Assembly: GCF_002127325.2 (NCBI RefSeq)
Contig: NC_035446.2
Coordinates: forward strand, 159,942,878 to 160,006,877
DNA: 64,000 nt
Direction of reading: 5' to 3'
Source: Helianthus annuus
Taxonomy: Eukaryota > Streptophyta > Magnoliopsida > Asterales > Asteraceae
The notes beneath the pieces were generated by a model, which saw nothing but the letters and a program-made list of their open reading frames with translations, was not told the DNA's origin and made no database searches. This document shows, piece after piece, positions 1 to 11,062 of the stretch. Every line of letters starts with the position of its first letter. Position 1 is the first letter of the stretch. The translations under genes were made by a program, and so were the position numbers.

Positions 1-453
1 ACCACTGTGTTTTTGTGTGTTTTTTTGGTGTGATAAACGGAAGGTGGTGAGACATTTCTATTTATAGGATTTTTTGGCGCGTAGTTTAGGCTGGATATTA
101 TTTTTATAACAAAAAATGTAATTAACATTTATCCGGATGTAAATGTAAGGCTTGGCGTTTATATATTATGGCGTTTCACATTTTGTGGCGTTTTTGTAGA
201 CTGAGCTTAAATAAAAACACAGAAAAACTACCAAGTGATGAAATTGGCGTTTTGTATTTATTTGGCATTTTATATTTCAACGGCGTTTTATGTGAGAAAT
301 GATGTTTTACCTTTTTTACCCTTAATGAAGCGCATACACGTAATAAAATTGATATTATTTATGAAAACGCCACTGCATCAATCTAGTCCATAAATTGTTT
401 TGATCGGGTTTTGATCGGACGATCCATAACCGTTCTCACACTTTCCACCGTTT
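1..453 (+). mobile_element. Right end of TGGCGTTTT-motif element, cut by window start
   Basis: This is the right-hand part of the element described in full at 9432-11892. It contains plus-strand GGCGTTT motifs near 134, 170, 187, 245 and 281, and one reversed AAAACGCC near 363. It ends with the inverted terminus ACCGTTCTCACACTTT at 429-444, followed by CCACCGTTT. Confidence 0.6.
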
Positions 454-779
454 ACTCTAAATCCTGACCCTCTATAATTCAGGGATCCATGGAAGAAGAG
501 GAACAAGTGAACAAGAAGAGGAATTGTAAGATGTGCCACGCAAAAGGAAAATTACAAGATTTTCTCTAATGTTATTGACAATCACAGGTCACCCTCAAAC
601 TTCAAGCCATTTATTTTGTGATGTTGGATTTTAAAATATTTCAGCAAACAAATGGGTCAATTTAAAATAATAAATAAATAAAAAAAAACTGTACCTTAAT
701 AAATTTAATATCATTCTTTTTATTACTTCTATTATAACCTTGTTAGACACATAAAAAAGAGAAAATTTTGTGAATGATC

Positions 780-1708
780 AAGTTGACTTCTCCGGTCAAA
801 CCCTTGCCGGAAAAGTTGTCGAGCCAAAGTTTTGCAAGAAATTTCAAGAAAAACCTTGTTTTAGCATGTTTCCATGTATTTGAACAAGGTTTTTGTAAAC
901 ATTTTCAGCAAAACAACAAGATTTCTTAAGTTTTCAGGCCATTTTCTAACAAAAACTTCAAAAAATCTTGTTTCAAGCTCAAGAACACTTCCAAGATGCT
1001 TCACAACTTGTTCAAACACACTACTATGCTTGGTTTTCAACAAGAAAGAGAGCCAATCTAATACCAGTTGTAGGATCAAGAAACCTACTTTCTTGTTGTT
1101 AGAACACAAATACAAGTGCGGAATCGTTGTAAGTATGCAACCAAAGCAAAGTAAAGAACACACACGTACCCAAAGATTCACTAATCTTGATTAAATGGAA
1201 GAGAACACATACAAACACATACACACAGTGTTTTACAGACTCACGAAGTTCTCTTAGTCTGTTCTGCAAACAAAGCTGTCTTATATAGAGTCCCAACCCA
1301 GTAACATCACAAAGGATGTTACTGGGCCCACAAAGAACTAAGGCCCACGAAGAACATAGTTCTTCGTTGATTAAAACCACGAAGAACCATTCAGGGTATG
1401 AAGAATGTTCTTCGTGATGACCAATCTCCACGAAGAATGGGTTCTTCGTGGAGGCCTGCAAACAGCAAAGGTAAGACAGAAGCATATGCAGAAACATATA
1501 AAGAGAACCAAACACATGCAGACGTCATATATTGCAGTTGTAGTACAAACATACATAAACTGTACAACCGTCGTACCAAGTCAAGATATATCTTGACTTG
1601 GTTGACTCGACCAAAACATATAGACTCGATAATACGAAAAGACCGTTTCATTACATTAAGAAGTAAACAAAATAAGAACAAACGACATACACAAAAAGTG
1701 CATCAACA
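780..1708 (-). mobile_element. Copia relic E0: leader, decayed primer site and 5' LTR
   Basis: Read on the minus strand, 1069-1708 is a 640-bp LTR bounded by TGTAGGATC (1069) and GTGCATCAACA (ending 1708). Its size and both ends match the 638- and 647-bp LTRs of E1 and E2 in this window. Just inside it, 1052-1066 resembles a worn initiator-Met primer site (AATCTAATACCA instead of CTCTGATACCA). The leader follows to about 780 and shares the CCGG-rich and AACAAGG motifs of the E1/E2 leaders. There is no gag, pol or second LTR, so only one end survives. The LTR holds inverted repeats built on ACGAAGAA, including an 11-bp stem at 1427-1452. ORFs across this stretch are chance frames in LTR DNA. 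Confidence 0.72.
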
Positions 1709-2862
1709 CTCGGATAATGTATTGACTCGTTTCCCGACGAGTCGTCATATACGTTGACAGATCATAATACGACTCATCGTAGTGTTATACAAGATGTAGA
1801 CATATATATACATATATATTTGTATGTAGGTAAACGCAAATGTTTACGTATATAAACATCGTGTCTCGTGAATAATTATCAAAAATAATTATATAGTTGT
1901 TGCTTGTTAGGCTCAGATCCATTTGTTTGTTATCAAAAGGACGCGGATAATAATGTGTTGTATATCATATGCCGTTTAGGCGTTCGAAATAAATATAAAT
2001 AATTATATTTATTTTATGAAAGATTTCCGAGTTTCGATACGTTTGAAACAAATATAAAAAGCTATATTTATTTTAAACAAGTATTGGGTTTTGTTAATTA
2101 GTAACCCATATTTGTCAATCCGTTAAAACTCGATTTATCAGTTATTCAAACACCACCAATATAAATATAGATATATATTTATTTTGTACAAATACTTGAT
2201 CTCGTTGGACGTCAATTTTAGGATATAAATACGTTTCGTAAGTCGTAAAGCGTCGCCAAATGAACATTCTTTGTATTTATTTCGCAAAAATACTTTGACT
2301 TCCGATAAATATTTGAATAACCCCGACAACTGTTGTCGTTATTTTGTCAAATCTCAACAATTACTCACCAATATAACAATATATATAAAATTTCCGTCAA
2401 GTATATCAAAATGTAAACTAATACCTAATCGAATCGGGTCGAGCCCGGTCGCGTATAACTATAAACTTCCTAACAACAAAATAATAAACAAAAATTCGCG
2501 TCGTTTAAATCTTGTTAACGGTTCTCGCGTTGGCTGCCTTTGACTTCCATTGAACGTCTATTGACCCGAGTTGACTCGGGTGTTGACCGAGTCGACTCGG
2601 TTTGACATGATGTTAGCGGCTCTTTTTCTCTCTCCTTCTCCCTTTGTCAATTTTGTGGAACCACGCCGCCGTGCGCCACCACCTGGTGACCGGCCATTAA
2701 ATCGAGAAACCGGGGGGGCGGGTGTTGGGGGTTTACAGGTGTGCGACGGAACAAGCACGGGGCGCCGGAATCTCTGTCACAACGTGGCCGGCTTCACCCT
2801 TGTTCTTTTAAGATAATTGAAGAAACCTTTTAAAGGCCCTAGTTCTTTTTGTTCTCACAACT
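1709..2862. other. A+T-rich non-coding flank with two palindromes
   Basis: I see no convincing gene here. The left 700 bp is very A+T-rich, with TATATA runs near 1800-1830. At 2566-2579 and 2587-2600 are two close 14-bp palindromes, CCGAGTTGACTCGG (nearly perfect) and CCGAGTCGACTCGG (perfect). A C+G-rich patch follows at 2660-2790. The same stretch recurs in units 2, 3A and 3B. Confidence 0.6.
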
Positions 2863-3044
2863 TGTGAATGCATTTCAGGATGATAAATGCGGGAAACGGC
2901 TTCTCGAAGACTCGTTGAAGATTTGCAGATCCCGCATATATCAAGGGGGAGTCTGTAAATGCACTTCAGGATGAAAAATGCGGGAAACGGCTTCTCGAAG
3001 ACTAGTTGAAGATTTGCAAATCCCGTATATATCAAGGGGGAGTC
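2863..3044 (+). repeat. 91-bp tandem duplication carrying a polypurine tract
   Basis: Two direct copies, 91 bp apart, each run from an AATGCAnTTCAGGATG start to CATATATCAAGGGGGAGTC. The AAGGGGGAG tracts are at 2943-2951 and 3034-3042, and each is followed by TGTAAGTG or TGTAAATG. This is the layout of a copia 3' polypurine tract followed by an LTR start. Repeated polypurine tracts are a feature reported for Sirevirus-type elements. Confidence 0.7.
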
Positions 3045-3524
3045 TGTAAGTGTACCAAAGTTTGATAAATGCTGGATTCTGCTGAAGTTTCAACATTGAA
3101 GGACTAATCTTGCAATTATGTGAAAGTGTCACGAGTTTGGACAAGGTTTCTCATCAGAACTTGTGGTTTTATATACTGAGAACTTGTAGTTTTATATGGT
3201 GAGTACTTGTGTTCTAGTGTTCGAACTTGTATTTCTTAATAGTGGTGAGTACTTATTTGTTTAGTACTTAGGGTTTCATGGATAGTCTTAATGCAAACAT
3301 ATGGTTGTATTAAAGTTGTGTGTTGTATGCAATCATCGACATTCAATGAAACAGTTAAATTTTTGGAGAAAACTTCTTGTGCAAACAAACCCTAGGTTTG
3401 TGTTCTTTGTTCAATCTGTGTGATTGTTGATTGTGCATACTCGGTGTATTCACGGTTCTCTTCTTCTACACCTTCTGTACGATCTACGTTGCGGTACGAG
3501 GCACGCGATGGTTTCCGCACAACA
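3045..3524 (+). mobile_element. Plus-strand LTR relic (3' LTR)
   Basis: The segment begins TGTAAGTGTACC directly after an AAGGGGGAGTC polypurine tract, so it should be the 3' LTR of a plus-strand element. I find no primer site after it, in keeping with a 3' rather than 5' LTR. Its right end is uncertain; CCGCACAACA ending at 3524 is one candidate. A CAAACCCTAGGTTTG palindrome lies near 3395. No coding region of this element remains in the unit. Confidence 0.45.
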
Positions 3525-3849
3525 AACCACAGGGAGCACAGCTGCTATTTCCAAAAGTTGGGGACTAAACGTGAAAAAACGTGAAACCACAGGGACTATC
3601 CGGGCAATAAACTCTTTACGTTTTTTTAATATTTAGAATTACTAATTATCAGTATTTCAGAGTTAAACATTTATACGTGTCTAATATTATTGTCTCACAT
3701 TTTAGCTAAGTTTCGGCTCTGTTATACAATTCACATGTCAAAACATATATTTAAATCATCAATAAGCCAACATCCATTTTATATGTACATAAATTCATAT
3801 TACTATAAAACCAAATTTAAAATTCGATAAACAAGGAAACTACAACCAT
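3525..3849. other. Non-coding spacer
   Basis: This is A+T-rich DNA between the LTR relic and the last exon-like ORF of the MBD gene. I see no gene. A pair of ACCACAGGGA motifs (about 3527 and 3587) suggests another worn element end, but I cannot define it. It would include any 3' untranslated region of the minus-strand gene. Confidence 0.5.
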
Positions 3850-4311
3850 TCAAGATCTATGCGTATCAGGAATTTGAGATGGTGGCAACATTCCTTTAAG
3901 CACTAACAAACGTTGCATTGTCTCCATTTGTTCCGCCATCTCTCTTTGAGTTTTCTCATAATGAGAAATCCTCGTAGCTACTTGTGCCGCTACTCGAGCC
4001 TCTATCTGTGCATCTACCTGTGATTGAACCAACATTTTGATTTCATCTAAAGATGTTATATTTGTTGCAGATGAGCCGGCACCAAAAACATCACAAGGAG
4101 GTAATCCTACACCGAAGGTCCTCACACACTCTTGTCCACTAGACCTTGTTGGATTACCGGAAATTTGTCGTTTGAATGAATCACTAACTTGCTTTGCTTT
4201 CCTCACACACTCTTGTCCGTTAGACCTAGTTAGATTACTGAAAACTTGTTTGGATGAATAACTCATTTGCTCTGCTTGTGGTACCACATTCCACTTCTCA
4301 TTCATCCTTTC
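3850..4311 (-). other. Terminal exon resembling plant transposase C-terminus
   Basis: On the minus strand an acceptor TTATCTCAG precedes GAAAGGATGAATGAG at 4311, and the frame stays open for 153 codons to a TAA-type stop at 3850. The product has repeated GQECVR blocks, a short FGVGLPP-type stretch, and then a coiled-coil-like tail (SLDEIKMLVQSQVDAQIEAR onward) ending MLPPSQIPD. This layout, an FGxG box then a long Q/E-rich helix, is what I know from the C-termini of plant Ptta/En/Spm-like transposases (Transposase_24). The exon is in phase 0 with exon 6 of the MBD gene upstream, so splicing would fuse the two. It could instead be an unrelated transposon scrap lying 3' of the gene. Confidence 0.55.
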
Positions 4312-6869
4312 CTGAGATAAAAAAAAAACATCACATTCACAATGATGAACTTTTAACCATGAGTCATCTATTATATGTTTGAAATACTAATCCCCCATTG
4401 TGGTTCTTACTTCTTATGACCAAGAAGAGACAATAATTATGAACGACAACAGAAGCATTAAAACGGTATGATCAGATTTGGAAAACATATTTAATGCATC
4501 AATTTGTTGGATTCCATTCAACTTTTCACGCTTTTGCCGTTAAAATGTTTTTCTGAAATACAAAACAAAAAGATTGACATTCTTTATTGTTGTCACATAG
4601 ATCTCAGGGTTACCAAAAACTTTGATTTGAAATGTATCTTCAAGGAGAACCACTAACTAATTTACAGGGACAGAAAGAGGTGGAGGAAATGTAACCTGGT
4701 AATGGAAAGGCCTGTGTGAATGTAGGCTTAAATCCACCTTATCACGTGACGTGAAAGGGGTACCGCATGCAGTTTTCGGCGCCCGAATGACCTCACGTTC
4801 ACCCAAAGAAGATGATCCTTTCCTTGAATTGTTGTTAAAAGTTGGTTGAGCACCATTACCAAATGTTTCTTCAATCAATTTAAAATACTGTAAATGGATG
4901 TTGCTTTGTGCATCCTGAAGATTGAAATTCAAATATGCAAAATTTCAGGAGCCACGCCATATAATTATAAATTTGAGTCCATAAGCATTGTATCATTACT
5001 ACATACAAATGTGCATACTAGTTGCCTCTAAATATCCAGTAAAGTCTAATGATTAATAAAGCTAAATATATTAAATGAATAGCGATAAATCATGCAGCTA
5101 TATATACATGCATACAAACCTGTGAGCCTCCTTCACCATTATCCGATGCTTTTCCTGTATGCGAACTATCCAGTATGAACTCTCTTACTTTGCATAGTGA
5201 CCTCAGCCACTTTCCTGACTTTGGATGTCGATATTTCTACATGGTGTTTTGTTTTTGGTTACCCTCATAACAGACAAGTATAAATAAAAAAAATTTATAG
5301 TAGAGAGGATGAATTGTTTACCTTGTCAACTCTATATCTTCCATTTGTTTCTGTACGCTTATATTTCTTAACAGTCCACCCTTTTAAATTTTTTAGTAGT
5401 TCCAGCGGATCTAGAGTAGTTTCATCAATTTGTCGGCGTGAAATTAGCTGTTGAATAACCAGTTCTTTTAGAAACAAAATGATAATGGTAACGTACATAA
5501 GCAGTATCAAATGCAAAAATATAAATCGCAGATTTGGAGACTCAAAAGCCAGGTTGAAAAAAGGGTTTCTATGACAATCCATCTTTATAACTAAACAAAA
5601 TAAGTCATATTTACCTCCTTGATGTTATTGGATTTATACAATTCCTTAAGGCTGAATTCTATATCATTTTCCTCCTCCACTTCAGAAACACATCTTTCTC
5701 TCTTTCGCATTGATCCATCTCCCTGCATATGGTTTTGGTTTTTTTTTTCTTCTTAGTGTCATAAAAAACATGACATAAAGTAGCAACGCCAAATAGGTTA
5801 AATTTTCACTCAAGTCTAAAGGTGGAGACTAAAATAGGTTGCAATACTAAATAGACTACATTTTCACACAAGTGCTCCATAAATATAATTGCTTTACTAA
5901 TCAAGGTCATTAACCCAAGTTCTGTCTTGATCATTGTTAAGTTGAGTTATGTCTGAAATGCTTTAGTCCTCAAAGTTATAACACGCTTAGAATACTATTT
6001 ACTCCATCCTATAATATATCGCTGATTTGTTGTTGAAATCAATCAACTTGAACTACTATTACTTTTACGTGTTTTCTATCTTTGAGGAGAACATCTGTTA
6101 CCTGATTTGTTTTTAACAATGATGCAGTAAACCGTAATATTTAAGGATATATTACCTCAGCATCACCAAACTCTTCTTTTGGCTTCCACGATGATATTGG
6201 CTCTGCCATGATAACATTGTTTGTGCATTCTCTCCACTTTTGCGCTTCCTGTACTTGCAACAACATCTACGTTAATTGTCTATATAAATTGTAGAATTAG
6301 GAGAAATATATATATTTAGCATAGCCATGATAGTAAGAACAGGAAGAAATGACAACATAAAGATTGACGATAGGAGGCTGCAGCAAGCCTTTAATGTGTC
6401 CCAAAGTTAGAATTAGGAAAGAATATAGAAGTAAGATCCGCATAGACATAATACTAAGAACGCGAAGTAATGTAACCGCAATAACCCAACAGTGCACCAC
6501 GTTGCGTACATAATGAAGTCGAATCCACTTCTTGTAAAAGACATGGGGGAAAATATATAAAATACACAAAAGGACTTATAAAAAGACATCTGTTATATCA
6601 CCACATCCTAAAAGCATATAAGGTTCCTTCAAATGACGGTTTCCTCACAAGTTCTTTGGCGCAAATTTGATTAAACTTTGTAAAACTGCTAAAACCGAAT
6701 CAAGATAGGTTTTTTATATTTTTATCTAATGTTTTCTCTTTCTCAAGAACCCGGATATGAAAACAAAATTCAACAAAAAAATAATAATCCTCTATACCTA
6801 CTCGTTGTATAGAACAACTTCCATTCCCGTAGGAATGAATGATTGGTTTTCAGGGTTGTTGCTAACCAT
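3850..6869 (-). pseudogene. MBD-domain protein gene, unit 1 copy (nonsense at codon 24)
   Basis: Minus-strand gene built from GT/AG-bordered exons: 6798-6869, 6156-6248, 5615-5722, 5322-5447, 5120-5236, 4696-4914, then either a 9-codon exon with stop (4526-4552) or the transposase-like exon 3850-4311. All introns are phase 0. Exons 4 and 5 join to a methyl-CpG-binding domain, about residues 108-158: GWTVKKYKRTETNGRYRVDK followed by YRHPKSGKWLRSLCKVREF. Such proteins bind DNA in the nucleus and read or follow methylation. Length would be about 253 or 398 residues. The last codon of exon 1 is TAG (6798-6800), where unit 3B has CAG just before a GTATAG donor, so this copy is probably broken. The mutation creates a new GTAGGT donor at 6801. 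Distal exons are otherwise open. Assignment of the domain is firm; the exon-1 link and last exon are inference. Confidence 0.68.
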
Positions 6870-6980
6870 TTTTCTATAGTGCTGATGAATATTAACGATG
6901 ACAACAAGAATAGAATGACAAGTGACTATAGAGAGGGATTGTGAGATGCAATTGTGTGTCATATTTTGGTTGAGGGTGGT

Positions 6981-6991
6981 TTTTATTTATA
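6981..6991 (-). promoter_or_regulatory. Putative TATA box of MBD gene, unit 1
   Basis: On the minus strand TATAAATAAAA lies about 115 bases upstream of the exon-1 ATG (6869). This would place a start site near 6955 and give a short A/C-rich leader. It is conserved at 18418-18428 (unit 2) and 45410-45420 (unit 3B). Confidence 0.5.
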
Positions 6992-8983
6992 CTCATTAGC
7001 TACGAACACATTTATTATACTAATACAACAAAAAAAAATGTAAAATTCATTGTATTTGTAACACTACTAATATCTCCTGATGTGTTTTAAATTAGTTACT
7101 CTTCTTGCTCTAAAGCTTTTGGACTAGAATTGAACGCAGTGTTGCATTCCCTCCAAAACTAATTAAATACTTTTGAATTCATAGATAACAGAAATAGAAA
7201 GAAGTTAATTCAATTTACAACCATACATTTAAAGGAATATAATTTATATATTCTAATATTATTGCTTCTAACTTCTAAGCAAAAGGTGGCCAGCAACAAA
7301 ACGAGAAGATTAATAATGATTCAGGAGTAAGATTTAACAGAAACAGAACCCACTTGCAATCGTACCATCCAATTAGTCAGCAATCAACCTAGATGGGGGG
7401 GGGGGTGACGACAAGTAAATCAGGGGCAATTTTGACTTTTTCATTACTTTTAGGAGAAATAGTCCATGTGATTCGACCAAATTTCATATGTAGTCCTCAA
7501 TTTTTTTAAATCACATGTATCATTCTTGTGGTTTTCTCGGTTGTTACTCGGATAGTCCCTAGAGTTGACGGTCGTTAGTTTATCCAGCTAAGTGTGTGTG
7601 AAATGACTAAATTACCCTTACTACTATAAATTAATAGAAAGTGGCCCCATCATTATTATATAAATATAAAACGTAGCCCCCCCTTCCCACTACCCTCCTT
7701 TTTCTTCTTCTTTAGTGATGGAGGCCCAAGTGTGGAGGAGCGGGCCATCTTGTATTTGGAGGCCCAAGATCGTGTAACAAAAGAGGCTTCCCTAAAATGG
7801 CTCTAACTTGGGCTACGAGGGTCCGTTTTGGGTGTACGACCGGGCCCAAGATTAGTTATTTGCATTTTTATGTTTTTTTTTTTTTTTGACTATTTTGGGC
7901 ATTTTGTTTTAGGCCGTGTGTTTGGCCCGTTATCTTTTTTAGGCCCATTTCGAATTTCTGTTCTTATTTATGTGTCCATTTAGTAATTGAAACAATCAGA
8001 CTTGAATTTTGAGAAAACTGATTTTTCACTTCAAATTTCGTGCCCTTTGGGTTGAATTTTGGGGTTGGGGAAGAACTACACGGGTATTCGCAGAATCAAC
8101 GTGTTTGATCTTCATTATCGTACTGCGCACTACATCATTTAGCCTATTACCGCCGCCATCACCCTCCACCGTCACCATCACGGCCAGTTGCAACATCATC
8201 CTCCGGTAACACATCTTCATAATCCCTCCACTAGTGGTGACACCATGACCACCGTCCAAATCTAAACACAAGGAGAATGGTATGAGGATCAATTTGATTC
8301 TTAATTTACATCATCAATCCAAGGTAATCTCATTGACTCCAGTCTTGTGGCGATGCATGTTTTGCGATTCAATGCTAAGTGATAGTGTAACACAACGGCC
8401 GGTGACATGAAGGCCTCGAGTAGAAGACTTAGTTGACGCCTAGTTATGAGGAAGTGGCGAGTTGAGATTGCACGATGGAGACGAAATGATTGATGCTTGA
8501 GGTAGACGATAGGCAACTGATGCTTGGGTTTTTGATAATCATGAGACTTCGATGATTGTAAGGTTTATTGTAAGGTGATGACACGTCAGGAAGTGCTTAG
8601 GTTCCGAGACGACATCGACATGACTGTTATAGCTACTGTGGAACCTGGCAGGCGAGTCGAAGAGCTCGTGATAACTACAAGATTTGAAGGTATAAACGAG
8701 GTTGTCAATGATAAGATAGACGATGGTGTTAAGATAGACGATGGTGTTGATTACGGTATAGATGATGATAAGATGATTTGTTGCTACCGGTGGAACCTTA
8801 ATGTGAAGGCCAACGCATAAGGGATTGTGGAAGTTCCCTTTATAGTGACCAACGAGGAGAGATACGAATCGAGAGACAAATTAAAGAGGCCTCGTGAGTA
8901 TAGATTCGAACGAAAAGTTGTATGAGGAACGCATAAGTGAAATGGATGGAAATAGCAAGAACTGTCACCTTGAGGGCCTAGTT

Positions 8984-8985
<2 letters not shown>
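6992..8985. other. Non-coding stretch upstream of MBD gene
   Basis: No supported gene. It contains a G homopolymer near 7396-7406, a 7430-7640 block reading like a worn transposon end, a T run near 7875, and a C+T-rich 8140-8200 block whose short ORFs shift frame between unit 1 and unit 3B. At 8707-8780 a GATAGACGATGGTGTT tandem repeat appears. Small ORFs at 8009-8209, 8301-8516 and 8575-8820 have no recognisable motifs. Confidence 0.5.

Positions 8986-9036
<51 letters not shown>
8986..9036 (+). repeat. Poly(A) run, 51 A
   Basis: An uninterrupted run of 51 A. Unit 2 has 54 A at the same place (20423-20476), while unit 3B has only about a dozen (47397-47408). Poly-phenylalanine ORFs on the other strand are artefacts of this run. 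Confidence 0.95.
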
Positions 9037-9037
<1 letters not shown>

Positions 9038-9909
9038 ACATTATTTTCTTGATGTAATGGGAAAATATGCCCAAATCTCATGGACGATTTTGGCATTTTA
9101 CTTTGAATAATAAATCCTAAAATTACCCTTGGCCAAAAGAAAATAAATCTCATTCAAACCCAAGAACACGATTAACGCAGTGATTTTAAAGTTCAAACCA
9201 CTAATATGTACACACGTCATCCAAATATCATGAAATCTCACTAAATTGCACATAATATCATGAATACCTCACTATAGATAGCAGTTCATTTAAGGTTGCA
9301 TATTTTGAAACTATACTTAGTAAAATGCTTATAATACATATGTGAAAACAATTTCAAAAATATTATGAATCCCCAAACCCTAAATTTGGTGTATCATATG
9401 CCAATCCACTTATAGGAACGAGATCACAAGAAAATGGTCAAAAGTGTGAGAACGGTGAGAACGCATCCTAGGCCAACACGTGGTCCGAGGGGTTTTTTTT
9501 GTCTTTTCAATATTCCTCTTTTTTCCCGATTTTCGCGTGTGACATTCTACTTATTTTTGGCGTGCAAGATAATTTTGGCGTTAACTAGAATCATTAATTA
9601 CTTGGCGTTTTACTGTTTTTCCCCGATTTCTTCTCGTTGAATTAATTCTTTTTGTGTTACATAGTTAATTTTTTTGGCGCTATGGCGTTTTCTAGGTATT
9701 TTTTTGGCATTATGGATCTTTTGTTAATAATTGATTACCATATATTAATATTTTATAAGACTATAGTAATACAAAATCAAAATAAACTAATAATCTTCTT
9801 TGGATGGGATTACATCAGAGATGTACCCATCGCTATGTTCATCACTTGCTTCAGATTAATCATCATCAAATTTTAGATTGGCGTATAACGCCATTAGCTC
9901 GTCTCTTCT

Positions 9910-10367
9910 TTACTGCAACCTATTCTTGAATATCATTGCAATCCTGGATTTTGCATCGTTCGAAGGTGATAAATCACAGAGTTGTTCAATGAGAGATAGC
10001 CTCCCAGTCTTCAACATTTCATCCATTGGCAATGAATATTGCACCCCGTGTTGATAAATCACTTCAACTGTTCCTGCTTCTTCATGCATCACCCAACTGC
10101 TAAGTGTAGGTAGAGGAGTATCGTCAACATCATCATCATCATCTTCATCATCATCTTCTGCCAGAAATTTTCTCTTCAATCTTTTTTTCGGGTTCTTTCA
10201 CAATCGTTCGCCATTGGAACCCCAAGGGCCAGGATATCCCTCTGAACCCCTTCATCCATACCAAGCATGGCTTTGATTGTCCTTACCTTCACCCTTCTCC
10301 TATCAGAGAACTTTATGATGAATCGTCTCCCCCTCCCTTCAAACCTCAATGCAATAACCTTAGCCAT
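9910..10367 (-). pseudogene. Unrecognised ORF with basic and acidic stretches, frameshifted
   Basis: From ATG at 10367 the frame encodes a basic N-terminal part (start MAKVIALRFEGRGRRF) of about 62 residues and then stops in a run of seven T (minus-strand A) at about 10182-10188. A second frame continues at once with an acidic EDDDEDDDDDVDD stretch and ends with a stop at 9910. One base in the A run separates the frames, so this looks like a frameshifted protein of about 152 residues, with a basic cluster just before the acidic run suggesting a nuclear protein. The same frameshift is in unit 2, so it predates that duplication. I do not recognise the family. It lies inside the TGGCGTTTT element. 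Confidence 0.4.
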
Positions 10368-11062
10368 TTTTGAAGTTTTTGGCGTTTTGGACAATATGTG
10401 GCGTTTTTAGTCAATGTTTTTGGCGTGTTTGTGGTTGTGTTCTCATGGCCTACTTTTATAATGACTTTTTTTTTCTTGCGCATGAAAGGTAATTATGGCG
10501 TTTTGAAAAAGATAAATAAATTCAATTCCCCAAGTATTTAGCTTTCAATATGATAAATGTTAGTAATTACGTTTCCGTCGTTTCATTTTACTGTTTTTGC
10601 AGTTACCGTATTTTGTTTTCAGATTCATATGTTTTATGGTGTAACATGTCTAATCTTCACAGCTGTAATTATGTAATTATGGCGTTTTGTTTTCGAATGG
10701 CGTTTAGATACCAATGGGACATTTTGTTATATTTTCTTTGCACATTGTTTTAAGTTTTTTTTTAGATTTATTATAATAGTACTTGTTCAAAGTAATTTTA
10801 TTATAGTTAGGTAGTTTTTGGGGCGTTTTGTGGCATGATGACGTTTTACAAGCATTTACCTGTTTGGCGTTTTATTATATTTTTCATTATAGGATTAATG
10901 TACTTTGTTGTTCTTAGCTAAAATTACATAACAAACAACAGATAAAGAAAAAAAACAAATAGAAGCAATTTATGATCTAAATCTTCATTGTCATTAGTCT
11001 ATTTCTTCTTTTGAAACTACAAGAATTGTCACAAATAAATGGCGTTTTGGGTTTGGCGTGGT

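Noticed and set aside
489..569. 26-residue ORF starting MEEEEQVNKKRNCKMC
   Set aside because: Very short, no promoter or splice context I trust, and cut by E4 in unit 4. It may be the edge of a lost exon, but I cannot support it.
861..1194. 106-codon frames on both strands, repeated in units 2 and 3A
   Set aside because: They lie in the E0 leader and LTR, overlap each other on opposite strands, have no motif, and are kept only because the units are copies.
1099..1757. Frames of 96 to 138 codons inside the E0 LTR
   Set aside because: LTR DNA with inverted repeats. Frames break in the more diverged unit 3B copy, so there is no sign of coding selection.
6297..6569. 90-codon minus-strand hydrophobic frame, repeated in all units
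   Set aside because: It lies in an intron of the MBD gene, has no splice borders that fit, and its hydrophobic look comes from T-rich DNA.
7000..9000. Small frames at 8009-8209, 8026-8292, 8301-8516 and 8575-8820
   Set aside because: No motifs, frames shift between units 1 and 3B, and strands overlap. They probably lie in a worn transposon or upstream flank.
8784..9153. Frames with 16 or more phenylalanines in a row
   Set aside because: Produced by the poly(A) run read on the other strand.
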